DNA of 64,000 nt, taken from contig NZ_CANKYM010000005.1 in the NCBI RefSeq assembly GCF_947488185.1, forward strand, positions 124,001-188,000, written 5' to 3'. Shown piece by piece: positions 30,602-39,600 of this stretch (the first letter of the stretch is position 1; every line of letters starts with the position of its first letter). The notes under the pieces were generated by a model, which worked only from the letters and a program-made list of their open reading frames with translations, was not told where the DNA came from and did not search any database. The translations under genes and the position numbers were made by a program. The stretch is from an uncultured Roseobacter sp. (lineage in GTDB: Bacteria; Pseudomonadota; Alphaproteobacteria; Rhodobacterales; Rhodobacteraceae).

Positions 30602-32164
30602 TCATTCCCATTCGATTGTGCCCGGAGGCTTGGACGTGATGTCATAGGTGACCCGATTGATCCCCGGCACTTCGTTGATGATTCGCGTGGCCGTTTCGCC
30701 GAGAAATTCGTGGGAGAAGGGGAAGTAGTCCGCCGTCATCCCGTCCACAGAGGTCACGGCGCGCAGCGCGCAGGCATAATCATAGGTGCGATAATCGCCC
30801 ATGACACCCACCGTGCGGACGGGGAGAATCGCCACAAACGCCTGCCAGATGTCATCATAGAGCCCATGTTTGCGAATCTGGTCGATGTAGACGGCATCGG
30901 CCTCGCGCAGGATGTCGAGTTTTTCGCGGGTAATCTCGCCGGGGCAGCGGATGGCGAGCCCCGGACCGGGGAAGGGGTGGCGCCCGATGAAGCTCGGGGG
31001 CAGGCCCAATTCACGCCCCAGCGCGCGCACCTCGTCCTTGAAAAGCTCGCGCAACGGTTCCACCAGCTGCATGTTCATGCGCTCAGGCAGGCCGCCGACG
31101 TTGTGGTGCGATTTGATCGTCACCGAAGGCCCACCCGAAAAGGACACCGATTCGATCACATCCGGATATAGCGTGCCCTGCGCCAGGAAATCGGCGCCGC
31201 CCATCTCGCGCGCGTGCCTCTCGAAGACATCGATGAAGAGACCGCCAATGATCTTGCGCTTGGTTTCAGGGTCGCTGACCCCTTCGAGCTTGCCCAGAAA
31301 GAGATCGGATTCGTCGGCGTGGATCAGCGGCAGGTTATAGTGTTCGCGAAACATGCCCACGACCTGCGCACTCTCGCCTTTGCGCATCAGCCCGTGATCG
31401 ACATAGACGCAGGTCAGCTGCGCGCCGATGGCCTCATGGATCAGCACGGCGGCAACCGAACTGTCGACGCCACCGGAGAGGGCGCAGATCACCTTGCCGT
31501 CGCCGACCTGGTCGCGGATGCGCTGGATGGCCTCCTCACGGTAGGCGCCCATGGTCCAGTCACCCTTGAACCCGGCCAGCCGCACGAAGTTCTCGCAAAG
31601 CTTGGCGCCGTTGGGTGTGTGGTGCACTTCCGGATGGAACTGCACCGCATAGAAATTCCGGTCGATGTCGGCGGTGATCGCAAAGGGCGCATTGGGGGAG
31701 GTGCCATAGACATCAAACCCTGGCGCGATTTCACTGACGTGATCGCCGTGGCTCATCCAGACCTGTTCGCGGTCTGCGGCAAACCATCCCTCCAGCAGCG
31801 CCAGCCTGCGCGCCTCCGGCGTCACATAGGCCCGTCCGAACTCTGCCGTGCCGTGGCCACGTTCCACCTTGCCGCCCAGACAATGCATCATCACCTGCTG
31901 GCCGTAGCAGATTCCCAGAATCGGCACGCCCAGATCAAAGACGCTCTTGGGCGGCATCGGCGCGCCTTCGGCAAAGACAGACGACGGCCCCCCGGAGAAA
32001 ATCACCGCCTTCGGCGCGAAATCACGCAGGAACGCGTCCGTGACCATATTGAAGGGGTGGATTTCGCAATAGACGTTCAGCTCTCGCAGGCGGCGCGCAA
32101 TCAACTGCGTCACCTGGCTGCCGAAATCGATGATGAGGAGGCGGTCGTGTTCGGATGTGCTCAT
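30602..32164 (-). CDS. guaA: GMP synthase (glutamine-hydrolysing)
   Basis: A 520-residue two-domain enzyme. The class I glutamine amidotransferase domain (1-200) has Cys86 in LGICYGQQ and the His/Glu pair in QFHPEVHH. The ATP pyrophosphatase domain contains the PP-loop ALSGGVDSSVAAVL, and the C-terminal dimerisation domain ends KPPGTIEWE. GuaA converts XMP to GMP. The length and domains are complete. No purine riboswitch was seen in the 188-base region upstream. Confidence 0.98.
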   Translation of the reverse strand: MSTSEHDRLLIIDFGSQVTQLIARRLRELNVYCEIHPFNMVTDAFLRDFAPKAVIFSGGPSSVFAEGAPMPPKSVFDLGVPILGICYGQQVMMHCLGGKVERGHGTAEFGRAYVTPEARRLALLEGWFAADREQVWMSHGDHVSEIAPGFDVYGTSPNAPFAITADIDRNFYAVQFHPEVHHTPNGAKLCENFVRLAGFKGDWTMGAYREEAIQRIRDQVGDGKVICALSGGVDSSVAAVLIHEAIGAQLTCVYVDHGLMRKGESAQVVGMFREHYNLPLIHADESDLFLGKLEGVSDPETKRKIIGGLFIDVFERHAREMGGADFLAQGTLYPDVIESVSFSGGPSVTIKSHHNVGGLPERMNMQLVEPLRELFKDEVRALGRELGLPPSFIGRHPFPGPGLAIRCPGEITREKLDILREADAVYIDQIRKHGLYDDIWQAFVAILPVRTVGVMGDYRTYDYACALRAVTSVDGMTADYFPFSHEFLGETATRIINEVPGINRVTYDITSKPPGTIEWE

Positions 32165-32231
32165 GGGTGCTGATTAGGCGCGCGCGGTCGCAGTGGCAAG
32201 AGGCCGAATGCCCAACACCTGTGCATAGTCT

Positions 32232-32237
32232 TATAAT
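32232..32237 (+). promoter_or_regulatory. -10-like TATAAT upstream of the MttB-family gene
   Basis: A perfect TATAAT lies in an AT-rich stretch 116 bases upstream of the methyltransferase start. No clear -35 element is at the right distance. It is the best promoter candidate in the guaA to mttB-like intergenic region. Confidence 0.35.
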
Positions 32238-32352
32238 AAAGGGCGAAAGGCGGGGACATGTCGCTTTTTTCCCTGCAAGGCCGCTATACGGATGAGGACG
32301 TCAGGTGGAATACTGTAGCACCGGCGCAAGTGAGACATCGGGGAGTATCTAC

Positions 32353-33897
32353 ATGGCACAGGCGGCGGAGCGTAGACGGGGACGTGGCGGCGGTGGAGCA
32401 GCACGACGCGCGGAACGCAGCGCGGTGTCCTTTGAAACCGCACGTTTCATCGAGCGCAACATTCCCAATTTCGAGGTCCTGACCGAAGAAGCGCTGGAGA
32501 TCATCGAGACCAATGCCGAAACGGTGCTGGAAGAAATCGGAGTCAATTTCGTGGAAAACCCGGCGGCGCTGGCGCGCTGGCGCGATGCCGGGGCGGATGT
32601 GGATGGCGAACGGGTGCGTATCCCGCGCGGCCTGGCCCGCAAGCTGTGCGCGACGGCACCGTCAAGCTACACGCAACACGCCCGAAACCCGGAACGGAAC
32701 GTGGTTGTCGGCGGTAAAAATCTCGTGCTGGCCCCGGTCTACGGCCCGCCCTTTGTCCGCGACGCGGTGGGCGGACGGCGCTATGCCACGATGGAGGATT
32801 TCCGTAAATTCGTGAAGCTGGGCTATATGTCCAAGTGGCTGCACCACTCCGGCGGCACGGTCTGCGAACCGACGGATGTGCCGGTGAACAAACGCCATCT
32901 GGATATGCTGCACGCGCATATGACGCTAAGCGACAAGCCCTTCATGGGCTCGGTGACAGAGCCCAGCCGCGCACAGGATTCAGTGGAGATGTGCGAGATC
33001 CTCTTCGGCAAGGAGTTCGTGCAGGACAACACCGTGATGACCTCGCTCATCAACATCAACTCGCCGATGACATTCGACGATGTGATGATGGGCGCTCTGG
33101 AGATTTATGCAAAGAACAACCAGGCCTGCATCATTTCCCCCTTTATTGTGGGTGGGGCGATGGCACCGGTTTCAGTGGCCGGTACGCTGACGCAGGTGCT
33201 GGCCGAGTGCCTTGCGGGCATCGCCTATAGCCAGCTGATCCGCCCCGGTGCGCCGGTGATCATGGGGGCGTTCGTGACCTCCATCGACATGAATTCGGGC
33301 GCGCCGACCTTCGGCACGCCGGAGGCTGCGCATATCACATACGGTGCAGGACAGCTTGCCCGCCGTTTGGGGCTGCCCTACCGGTCCGCCGGGTCCTTCT
33401 GCGGATCCAAGCTGCCGGATGCACAGGCCGCCTACGAGACCGCGAACAGCCTGAACATGGGGCTGTTGGCAGGGGTGAACTTCATGCTGCATTCCTGCGG
33501 CTGGCTGGAAGGCGGGCTGGTGTCCTCTTTTGAGAAGTTTGTCATGGACGCGGATCAACTGGGTACCCTGCATCATCTTGCACAAGGCGTCTCGGTGGAT
33601 GAGGACGCCCAAGCCCTGGATGCGATCCGCGAGGTCGGCCCCGGCGGGCATTACCTGGGATGTGATCACACGCAACGCAACTTCAAATCCGCTTTCTGGA
33701 AATCAGATCTACTGGACTACAAGCCCTTCGAGACCTGGGAGGACGAAGGCGCGCGGGACACCCAAACGCTCGCCGGCCTCCGGGTTGAGAAGATGCTGGC
33801 CGACTATAAGCAGCCAGCGCTTGACCCATCGATCAACGAAGCGCTTTCGGACTACATCGCGCGCAAGAAGGCCGCCGAGCCCGACAGCTTCATGTGA
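32353..33897 (+). CDS. MttB-family (trimethylamine methyltransferase-like) protein, non-pyrrolysine
   Basis: A 514-residue TIM-barrel protein of the MttB superfamily (COG5598). It begins with a basic MAQAAERRRGRGGGGAAR tail and contains long family blocks such as TEEALEIIETNAETVLEEIG, then GAPTFGTPEAAHITYGAGQL and KQPALDPSINEALSDYIARK. Archaeal MttB uses pyrrolysine read from an in-frame amber codon; here the frame has no internal stop, so this is a non-Pyl homologue. Some of these demethylate glycine betaine or other quaternary amines with a corrinoid protein. No corrinoid protein or reductase gene lies nearby. The substrate is unknown. Confidence 0.88.
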   Translation: MAQAAERRRGRGGGGAARRAERSAVSFETARFIERNIPNFEVLTEEALEIIETNAETVLEEIGVNFVENPAALARWRDAGADVDGERVRIPRGLARKLCATAPSSYTQHARNPERNVVVGGKNLVLAPVYGPPFVRDAVGGRRYATMEDFRKFVKLGYMSKWLHHSGGTVCEPTDVPVNKRHLDMLHAHMTLSDKPFMGSVTEPSRAQDSVEMCEILFGKEFVQDNTVMTSLININSPMTFDDVMMGALEIYAKNNQACIISPFIVGGAMAPVSVAGTLTQVLAECLAGIAYSQLIRPGAPVIMGAFVTSIDMNSGAPTFGTPEAAHITYGAGQLARRLGLPYRSAGSFCGSKLPDAQAAYETANSLNMGLLAGVNFMLHSCGWLEGGLVSSFEKFVMDADQLGTLHHLAQGVSVDEDAQALDAIREVGPGGHYLGCDHTQRNFKSAFWKSDLLDYKPFETWEDEGARDTQTLAGLRVEKMLADYKQPALDPSINEALSDYIARKKAAEPDSFM

Positions 33898-33898
33898 T

Positions 33899-34189
33899 CT
33901 ATGCAGCCTGCGAGGCGCGCAGTACGCGGGCCTCACCCAGCATGGCGATCAACACATCCACGTGGCGGATCAGGCTGTAACTGGTATCCCCGCCAGTTCT
34001 CTGCGCGTTCAGGTCAGCTTCAATCTCGATCAAACGAAACAATGCAGCACCGTGACGCGGCAAAACACCATACCCCAGCAGCCGAGGCAAATGTACCGTG
34101 CGTCGATAGTCCTCCGCGCCGATCCGCGCAGCGCGCATCAAAAGTTGTGGCCGACGAATGGCGTGCAGCATTGAGAGCAGGTCTTGCAT
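33899..34189 (-). CDS. DUF6477 family protein
   Basis: A 96-residue basic protein starting MQDLLSMLHAIRRPQLLMRA, a sequence type shared by many Rhodobacteraceae. It is mainly helical and has no signal peptide. The function is unknown. An AGGAA ribosome-binding site precedes the ATG. It converges with the MttB-like gene (2 bases between stops) and is divergent from the DUF6456 gene, a pairing that suggests a common control region. Confidence 0.75.
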   Translation of the reverse strand: MQDLLSMLHAIRRPQLLMRAARIGAEDYRRTVHLPRLLGYGVLPRHGAALFRLIEIEADLNAQRTGGDTSYSLIRHVDVLIAMLGEARVLRASQAA

Positions 34190-34566
34190 TGGACATTCCT
34201 TTGTACCGTCTATCCCCAGGGGATTTTCTCCCCGACGATTGCGATATTACACGGGCGTCCTGCCTGTTGCGCAGGCACGTAGAGCCACGCTCGGGGGGCT
34301 TAGGAACTTGTTAACACTCTGAGAAGGGTGGGAATTTAGAGCGTGATCGAAATATCCGACCGGCCCGCAGAATGCGGAGTTTGCCCGGTTGCCTGCCTGT
34401 TGCGGCAGCGCGTTTAGCGCCGCGCGGAGGTTTAAATACTGTTTATAATTTAGAGACAATAATCCTCAAATCAGAAACTGTTAACGAACGGGTAACCAAT
34501 TCGTCTTTAGGTTGTGTTTTGAATTGTGGCACAACTAAGGCATGCTATGACGCCGGATCGGATCAT
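34190..34566. other. 377-base region between divergent DUF6477 and DUF6456 genes
   Basis: It contains no supported gene; an in-frame upward extension of the DUF6456 reading frame (to 34372) is not protein-like. It holds two imperfect copies of a roughly 45-60-base segment, each starting CCTGCCTGTTGC (34259 and 34392). There is a CtrA-like TTAA-N7-GTAA at 34481-34495 and a sigma-54-like TGGCAC-N7-GC at 34527-34541. All regulatory readings are tentative. Confidence 0.5.
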
Positions 34567-35745
34567 ATGAAAGAGCTGGAGATGACCCCCTCACGCGGCT
34601 GCGACACACTCGAGGCAACACTGCCCGACTGGGTACCCGCAGCGGCACAGGTGTATCTGGCTCATACCGAAGCCGGTTTGCCAATCCGGGCCCTCGCCCG
34701 GGCGGCAGGCTGCCACGCCTCAACCATTCTACGCCAGATACGGCGGGTTGAAACGAGGCGGGACGATCCATTGGTCGATGCGGCGCTCAAATCACTGGGT
34801 GCCGCGCATTTTGTTCCCCGTTCCAACGCCGCCAAAGTGAACGAAAAGGATCTTCCGCGCATGAGCTTCCAAGACAGAATATCTGCTCCGACGTCACCTT
34901 CGGACAACCCGCCCAGTGAAGACGTGCTGATGGCGGAAGGCGCACGCGTTCTGCGCCGCCTATGTGAGACCGGCGCAGTGCTTGCCGTGGCCGCCGAGAT
35001 GGAGAAAGCCGTGATCGTGCGGGACGGGGCCGGCGGACAGGCGACGCGAACCGGGGTTGTGTCCCGCCAGATTGCCGAAGCCATGGCGCTGAAGGAATGG
35101 ATTTCGGCCCAGACGACGGGTAAAATCACCCGATATTCGATCACCCCGGCCGGGCGCGCGGCGCTCGAAGACATGCTGGACGAGGAAGGCGGCACCACGG
35201 CAAGCGGATTTGCCGAGGCACCAACTGATTTCGCCGGCCAGCATCGCAGCTGGGGCGAAAAAATATTGCCTGATATCGACACCGGACGTCCGCGCCGCAT
35301 GCGGTACAATCTGGCGGAAAGCCCGCTGACGGCCCTGGCCCGGCGGCGGGATAAGAACGGCGAGCCCTTCCTCAACGACGATCTGGTCACCGTCGGCGAA
35401 CGCCTGCGCGAGGACTTTGAGCTGGCGCAAATGGGCCCGCGCGTGGCTCAAAACTGGGATCGATTCCTGACAGCAGGCGGGCGGGGCAGTTTCGTGCCGG
35501 ACAGCGGCGTGGGTGACGGCCCCTCCAATGCGCGCAAACGGGTGGCGGATGCGCTGTCCGACCTTGGGCCGGGCCTCTCGGATGTGGTGTTACGCTGCTG
35601 CTGCTACCTCGAAGGGCTTGAAACGGCCGAGAAAAAGCTGGGCTGGTCCGCGCGGTCGGGCAAGATCGTGCTGCGGATCGCGCTGATGCGGCTGAAACGG
35701 CACTATGATGAAACCATCGGCCCCGGCGGGCCGCTCATCGGATAG
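34567..35745 (+). CDS. DUF6456 helix-turn-helix protein
   Basis: A 392-residue protein. Near the N-terminus a resolvase-type helix-turn-helix is seen (AGLPIRALARAAGCHASTIL). The middle part (RVLRRLCETGAVLAVAAEME) and the C-terminal domain (LGPGLSDVVLRCCCYLEGLE, then GWSARSGKIVLRIALMRLKR) match the DUF6456 type. It is probably a DNA-binding regulator specific to Rhodobacterales. The start is uncertain: ATG at 34567 or 34582, with weak ribosome-binding sites for both. A terminator hairpin follows. Confidence 0.8.
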   Translation: MKELEMTPSRGCDTLEATLPDWVPAAAQVYLAHTEAGLPIRALARAAGCHASTILRQIRRVETRRDDPLVDAALKSLGAAHFVPRSNAAKVNEKDLPRMSFQDRISAPTSPSDNPPSEDVLMAEGARVLRRLCETGAVLAVAAEMEKAVIVRDGAGGQATRTGVVSRQIAEAMALKEWISAQTTGKITRYSITPAGRAALEDMLDEEGGTTASGFAEAPTDFAGQHRSWGEKILPDIDTGRPRRMRYNLAESPLTALARRRDKNGEPFLNDDLVTVGERLREDFELAQMGPRVAQNWDRFLTAGGRGSFVPDSGVGDGPSNARKRVADALSDLGPGLSDVVLRCCCYLEGLETAEKKLGWSARSGKIVLRIALMRLKRHYDETIGPGGPLIG

Positions 35746-35774
35746 AATAACAAGGCAGGCAATCGAGACCTGAG

Positions 35775-35805
35775 ACGGGGGGCGTTGAAAAGCGCGCCCC
35801 GTTTT
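35775..35805 (+). terminator. Terminator after the DUF6456 gene
   Basis: ACGGGGGGCG at 35775-35784 pairs, with one mismatch, with CGCGCCCCGT ending at 35801, followed by TTTT. It lies 29 bases after the stop codon and fits an intrinsic terminator. Confidence 0.6.
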
Positions 35806-35936
35806 GCATGGCGTCTGACGCACATCTGCCATGCAGCCCGCGACATTGCCTCGTGGTTGAACCTCACCCCTGACATCGTCTACACCTTGATCGACCCGGG
35901 ATGTCTCATACATCCGGATGTGAAGGAGCATTTTTC

Positions 35937-36896
35937 ATGGCCCCACGCGATCTGAAAATCCCCGAACAGCGCCACCCTGAAAAGGCGCGGCGCCCGGACA
36001 ATCCGCAGCCCAAGAAACCCGATTGGATTCGCGTCAAGGCACCGGGCGGGCAGGGATATGCCGAAACCGCGCGGATCATGCGGGACAATAATCTCGTCAC
36101 CGTTTGTGAAGAGGCCGGATGTCCCAACGTCGGCGAATGCTGGAGCCAGGGTCACGCCACCATGATGATCATGGGCGAGGTGTGTACGCGCGCCTGCACC
36201 TTCTGCAACATCGCCACCGGCAAACCGCCCGAAGCGCTGGACGCCTTTGAACCCGGCCGTGTCGCCCATGCCGTTGAGAAGCTGGGGTTGAATCACGTGG
36301 TCATCACCTCCGTGGACCGCGACGATGTGGAAGACGGTGGTGCCGATCACTTTGCCCAGACGATTCGCGCCATACGTCACCGTAGCCCCGACACCACGAT
36401 TGAAATCCTGACACCCGATTTCATCAAATGTGGCCCGGAAGCGCTGGAGGTCGTTGTCGAGGCGCGTCCCGATGTCTTTAATCACAATCTCGAAACGGTA
36501 CCCGGCCTCTACCCCGAGGTCCGCCCGGGTGCGCGCTACTTCCATTCCCTGCGGCTCTTGCAACGGGTGAAGGAACTGGATCCGTCAATGTTTACAAAAT
36601 CGGGCATCATGGTGGGTCTGGGCGAGGACAAGCAGGCCGTGATGCAGGTGATGGAGGACATGCGTGCCGCCGACATCGATTTCCTGACCATCGGGCAGTA
36701 TCTGCAGCCCACGCCGAAACACCACCGCGTGGACCGATTCGTACACCCGGACGAATTCGCGACCTATGAAAAGGCAGCCTACGGCAAAGGCTTTCTGATG
36801 GTCTCGGCCACGCCGTTGACACGGTCATCCTATCACGCGGGGGACGACTTCGCCCAACTCCGCGCAGCCCGGAATCGCAAGCTGGGCATCGCCTGA
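35937..36896 (+). CDS. lipA: Lipoyl synthase LipA
   Basis: A 319-residue radical SAM enzyme with both expected 4Fe-4S sites: the auxiliary cluster cysteines Cys57, Cys62 and Cys68 (CEEAGCPNVGEC) and the radical SAM motif Cys83, Cys87 and Cys90 (CTRACTFC). LipA inserts two sulfur atoms into octanoyl groups bound to lipoyl domains of dehydrogenase complexes and the glycine cleavage system. The start at 35937 has an AAGGAG ribosome-binding site; an in-frame ATG at 35901 is less likely. A CCGGGATGT/ACATCCGG inverted repeat lies just upstream (about 35896-35918). Confidence 0.97.
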   Translation: MAPRDLKIPEQRHPEKARRPDNPQPKKPDWIRVKAPGGQGYAETARIMRDNNLVTVCEEAGCPNVGECWSQGHATMMIMGEVCTRACTFCNIATGKPPEALDAFEPGRVAHAVEKLGLNHVVITSVDRDDVEDGGADHFAQTIRAIRHRSPDTTIEILTPDFIKCGPEALEVVVEARPDVFNHNLETVPGLYPEVRPGARYFHSLRLLQRVKELDPSMFTKSGIMVGLGEDKQAVMQVMEDMRAADIDFLTIGQYLQPTPKHHRVDRFVHPDEFATYEKAAYGKGFLMVSATPLTRSSYHAGDDFAQLRAARNRKLGIA

Positions 36897-37007
36897 TCAA
36901 CGTGACGTTGCGTTAATGGGGGAAATTCCCCGTTTCATTCCCGTGACATTTATCGCGATGGTTGTGTAGTCGGGGAGGGTAATTGTAAACTCTCCAAGGC
37001 AGATAAG

Positions 37008-37187
37008 ATGACCGATATCCATTGGGCAATTCTGGCCCTGCGTGACATTAATTGCGCACTCGACCGAAAACGCTATGACGTTGCAAGCCACCACATTGAT
37101 GACGCGATTTTTGCCATCATGGCACGCGACGCGCAGGATACTCTTTCCGTTGTGCGGAAAACTGGCCAGGGCCGGGCGAAAGTCTGA
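37008..37187 (+). CDS. Small hypothetical protein (59 residues)
   Basis: A short frame, MTDIHWAILALRDINCALDR then KRYDVASHHIDDAIFAIMAR, with an AAGG ribosome-binding site 8-11 bases upstream of the ATG. The sequence looks like a small helical protein with one cysteine. No family is recognised. It lies between lipA and the convergent hpt gene, with a GGGGAAATTCCCC palindrome upstream (about 36918-36931). It is probably a real small gene because of the ribosome-binding site and residue pattern. Confidence 0.5.
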   Translation: MTDIHWAILALRDINCALDRKRYDVASHHIDDAIFAIMARDAQDTLSVVRKTGQGRAKV

Positions 37188-37199
37188 CCTCCGGCGCGC

Positions 37200-37742
37200 C
37201 TAGTCCTGCGTGAACCTCACCTTGCCGATGAACGGCAGATTTCGGTTCCGCTGGGCAAAATCGATCCCATAGCCCACGACAAATTCATCTGGTATTTCAA
37301 AGCCGGTCCAATCGGCTTTGAAATCCACTTCGCGGCGGCTGGGTTTATCGAGCAGGGCAATGGATTTCAGGCGCGCGGGCAGGCGGCTGTCGAGCAGGTG
37401 TGTCACGTGGTTCAGCGTGTGGCCGGTGTCGACGATGTCCTCGACCACCAGCACATCGCGACCTTCTATGGCCCCGCGTAAGTCCTTGAGGATGCGGACT
37501 TCCCGCGTGCTCTCCATGCCGTCGCCATAGCTTGAGGCTTCGAGGAAATCGACCTCGATCGGCAGGTCCAGTTCGCGCACCAGATCGGCGATAAAGACAA
37601 AGCTGCCGCGCAGCAGCCCGACAACCACCAGCTTGTCGGTGTCCTTGAATTCGCCCTGAATCTCGCGGCACAAATCCTCGATCCGCGCGGCAATCGCCTT
37701 GGCCGAGATCATTTCGTCTATGACATAAGGACGCGTGGGCAT
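37200..37742 (-). CDS. hpt: Hypoxanthine phosphoribosyltransferase
   Basis: A 180-residue type I phosphoribosyltransferase. The PRPP-binding motif is VLVVEDIVDTGHTL, the N-terminal loop is VVGLLRGSFVFIADLVRELD, and the C-terminal purine-binding part is FEIPDEFVVGYGIDF. The enzyme salvages hypoxanthine and probably guanine to IMP/GMP. The length matches the family. It is divergent from the COQ10-like gene with 69 bases between. Confidence 0.96.
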   Translation of the reverse strand: MPTRPYVIDEMISAKAIAARIEDLCREIQGEFKDTDKLVVVGLLRGSFVFIADLVRELDLPIEVDFLEASSYGDGMESTREVRILKDLRGAIEGRDVLVVEDIVDTGHTLNHVTHLLDSRLPARLKSIALLDKPSRREVDFKADWTGFEIPDEFVVGYGIDFAQRNRNLPFIGKVRFTQD

Positions 37743-37811
37743 GGGTTAGACCTTGATCTTGGCAAGCGGACGAAGCACATGGATGGCTAACCTTCACAAC
37801 CTGACAAATCA

Positions 37812-38267
37812 ATGCCCACGCACGCCGAAACCCGAACACTCCCCTACAGCGCCCAGCAAATGTATGATCTCGTGGCCGATGTGGGCAGTTATCCGGAGTT
37901 TCTGCCCTGGTGTTCCGCGGCACGGGTGAAGTCGGTGACGCCGCAAGACAACGCGCAGGTGATGGAGGCCGACCTGGTGATCAGCTTCAAGGTCTTCCGC
38001 GAGCGCTTCACCAGCCGCGTGGTGTTGATGCCGGACGACAAGAAGATCGACACCGAATACCTCGACGGGCCGTTTCGCTACATGAAATCCAACTGGGCGT
38101 TTCGCGATGTGCCAGAGGGCTGCGAGGTCAGCTTCTTTGTCGATTTTGCCTTTCGCAACATGATTTTGCAGCGTCTGATCGGGGTGGTCTTCAATGAAGC
38201 GATGCAGCGGATCGTGCGCGCCTTTGAAACCCGCGCTCAGGCGCTCTACGGTACGCAGCAGGTTTGA
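37812..38267 (+). CDS. COQ10/RatA-like START-domain protein
   Basis: A 151-residue single START/polyketide-cyclase domain beginning PYSAQQMYDLVADVGSYPEF and ending in the helix IVRAFETRAQALYG. The eukaryotic homologue COQ10 binds coenzyme Q and supports respiration. The E. coli homologue has been described as RatA, a ribosome association toxin, but no antitoxin-like partner gene lies here. A ubiquinone-binding role is therefore the more likely reading. It is followed by the MmgE/PrpD gene after 22 bases. Confidence 0.88.
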   Translation: MPTHAETRTLPYSAQQMYDLVADVGSYPEFLPWCSAARVKSVTPQDNAQVMEADLVISFKVFRERFTSRVVLMPDDKKIDTEYLDGPFRYMKSNWAFRDVPEGCEVSFFVDFAFRNMILQRLIGVVFNEAMQRIVRAFETRAQALYGTQQV

Positions 38268-38289
38268 TCTGCTCAGCGAAGGACCGGCA

Positions 38290-39600
38290 ATGATGGGGAT
38301 CACCGACAGACTGATCGCCTTCGCCGGGGCAGACCCCGACCGCGACGCGCTGGAGATGATGCGGCTGTCGCTCTTTGACTGGGCGACATGCGGCATTGCC
38401 GGCGCGCAGGAAGCCGAGTTCGCGGGGTTCCGTACCGCAGTGATCCAGGCCGGCGGTGCGACAGAGGCAACGATCTTTGGCGGCGGCGCTGCACCGGCAT
38501 CCACGGCGGCCCTCGTCAACGGCACGTTGAGCCACGCGCTCGACTTTGACGACACTCATTTTGCACATATCGGTCACCCGTCAGTTGCCGTTGTCCCCGC
38601 TGCGCTGGCGGTTGCGGAACGGTCGGGGGCGTCTTTCGACGATCTGCTCGTGGCGGCGCTGATCGGGGTCGAGGCCTCGATCCACGTGGGGCTGTGGTTG
38701 GGCCGGGACCACTACCAGGTGGGGTTTCACCAGACCGCCACGGCGGGTGCTTTCGGGGCAACGCTGGCTGCGGCTCGTTTGCTGCACCTGTCCCCTGATG
38801 AGGTCCGCCACGCGCTTGGGCTCTGCGCGTCCCTGGCTTCTGGCCTGAAGGCGCAATTCGGCACGGGCGGCAAACCGATGAATGCCGGGCTCGCCGCACG
38901 CAGCGGGGTCGAGGCCGCACTTTGGGCGCAGGCGGGGTTGACCGGTGCGGCGGACGGTCTGGCCGGACCGCTGGGGTTTGCAGAGACACATCACGCCACC
39001 GGATCGACGGCGCATCTGCCGCATCTGGGCACCGCGCCTTGGCAGATCATGACGATCTGCCACAAGTTCCACGCCTGTTGCCACGGGCTTCACGCCATGC
39101 TGGAGGCGCTGCGCGAGGTGGATGTCGAAATCGAACAGATTGAGCGCGTGACAGTTCATACGCACCCCAGGTGGATGAGCGTTTGCAACAAGTCCGATCC
39201 AAACACGGGGCTTGCAGCCAAATTCAGCTATCGTCACACGGCGGCTATGGCGCTTTCAGGCATGGACACGGGGCGCACCGAAAATTTCTCCGACGCAATG
39301 GCGCAGGATCCGGCGCTGGTTGCCTTGCGGCAAAAGATCGACGTCGCGGAGGATGCACTGCTGTCAGAAATGCAATGTCGTATCGAGCTTACGCTGACGT
39401 CCGGAGAGGTCATCAACGGTTGTTACGATCTGGCCTCGCCCATGCCCTTTGACGTCCGGCGTCAAAAACTGAGAGAAAAGGCGCGCGGATTTCTGGGCGA
39501 GAAACAAGCCGATGTGCTCTGGCAGTCCGTCGAGTCCGGCGATCTTGCAGGCTTTACGACACTTTTGCAGACGTCAAAGCCCGTCGCGCAAAAGACGTAG
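38290..39600 (+). CDS. MmgE/PrpD family protein
   Basis: A 436-residue protein of the 2-methylcitrate dehydratase/cis-aconitate decarboxylase superfamily. Family blocks seen are LVNGTLSHALDFDDTHFAHI, GFHQTATAGAFGATLAAARL and the C-terminal YDLASPMPFDVRRQKLREKA. The best known members dehydrate 2-methylcitrate, but no prpB or prpC lies nearby, so the substrate is open. The start ATG at 38290 follows AAGGA; an earlier frame opening at 38194 lies inside the COQ10-like gene. It overlaps convergent cinA by 27 bases. Confidence 0.87.
   Translation: MMGITDRLIAFAGADPDRDALEMMRLSLFDWATCGIAGAQEAEFAGFRTAVIQAGGATEATIFGGGAAPASTAALVNGTLSHALDFDDTHFAHIGHPSVAVVPAALAVAERSGASFDDLLVAALIGVEASIHVGLWLGRDHYQVGFHQTATAGAFGATLAAARLLHLSPDEVRHALGLCASLASGLKAQFGTGGKPMNAGLAARSGVEAALWAQAGLTGAADGLAGPLGFAETHHATGSTAHLPHLGTAPWQIMTICHKFHACCHGLHAMLEALREVDVEIEQIERVTVHTHPRWMSVCNKSDPNTGLAAKFSYRHTAAMALSGMDTGRTENFSDAMAQDPALVALRQKIDVAEDALLSEMQCRIELTLTSGEVINGCYDLASPMPFDVRRQKLREKARGFLGEKQADVLWQSVESGDLAGFTTLLQTSKPVAQKT

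Noticed and set aside
32353..33897. Pyrrolysine (amber) codon in the MttB homologue
   Set aside because: The frame is continuous to its stop with no internal TAG, so it is a non-pyrrolysine family member.
37812..38267. RatA toxin of a toxin-antitoxin pair
   Set aside because: There is no antitoxin-like small gene next to it. A COQ10-type ubiquinone-binding role fits the family in alphaproteobacteria better.
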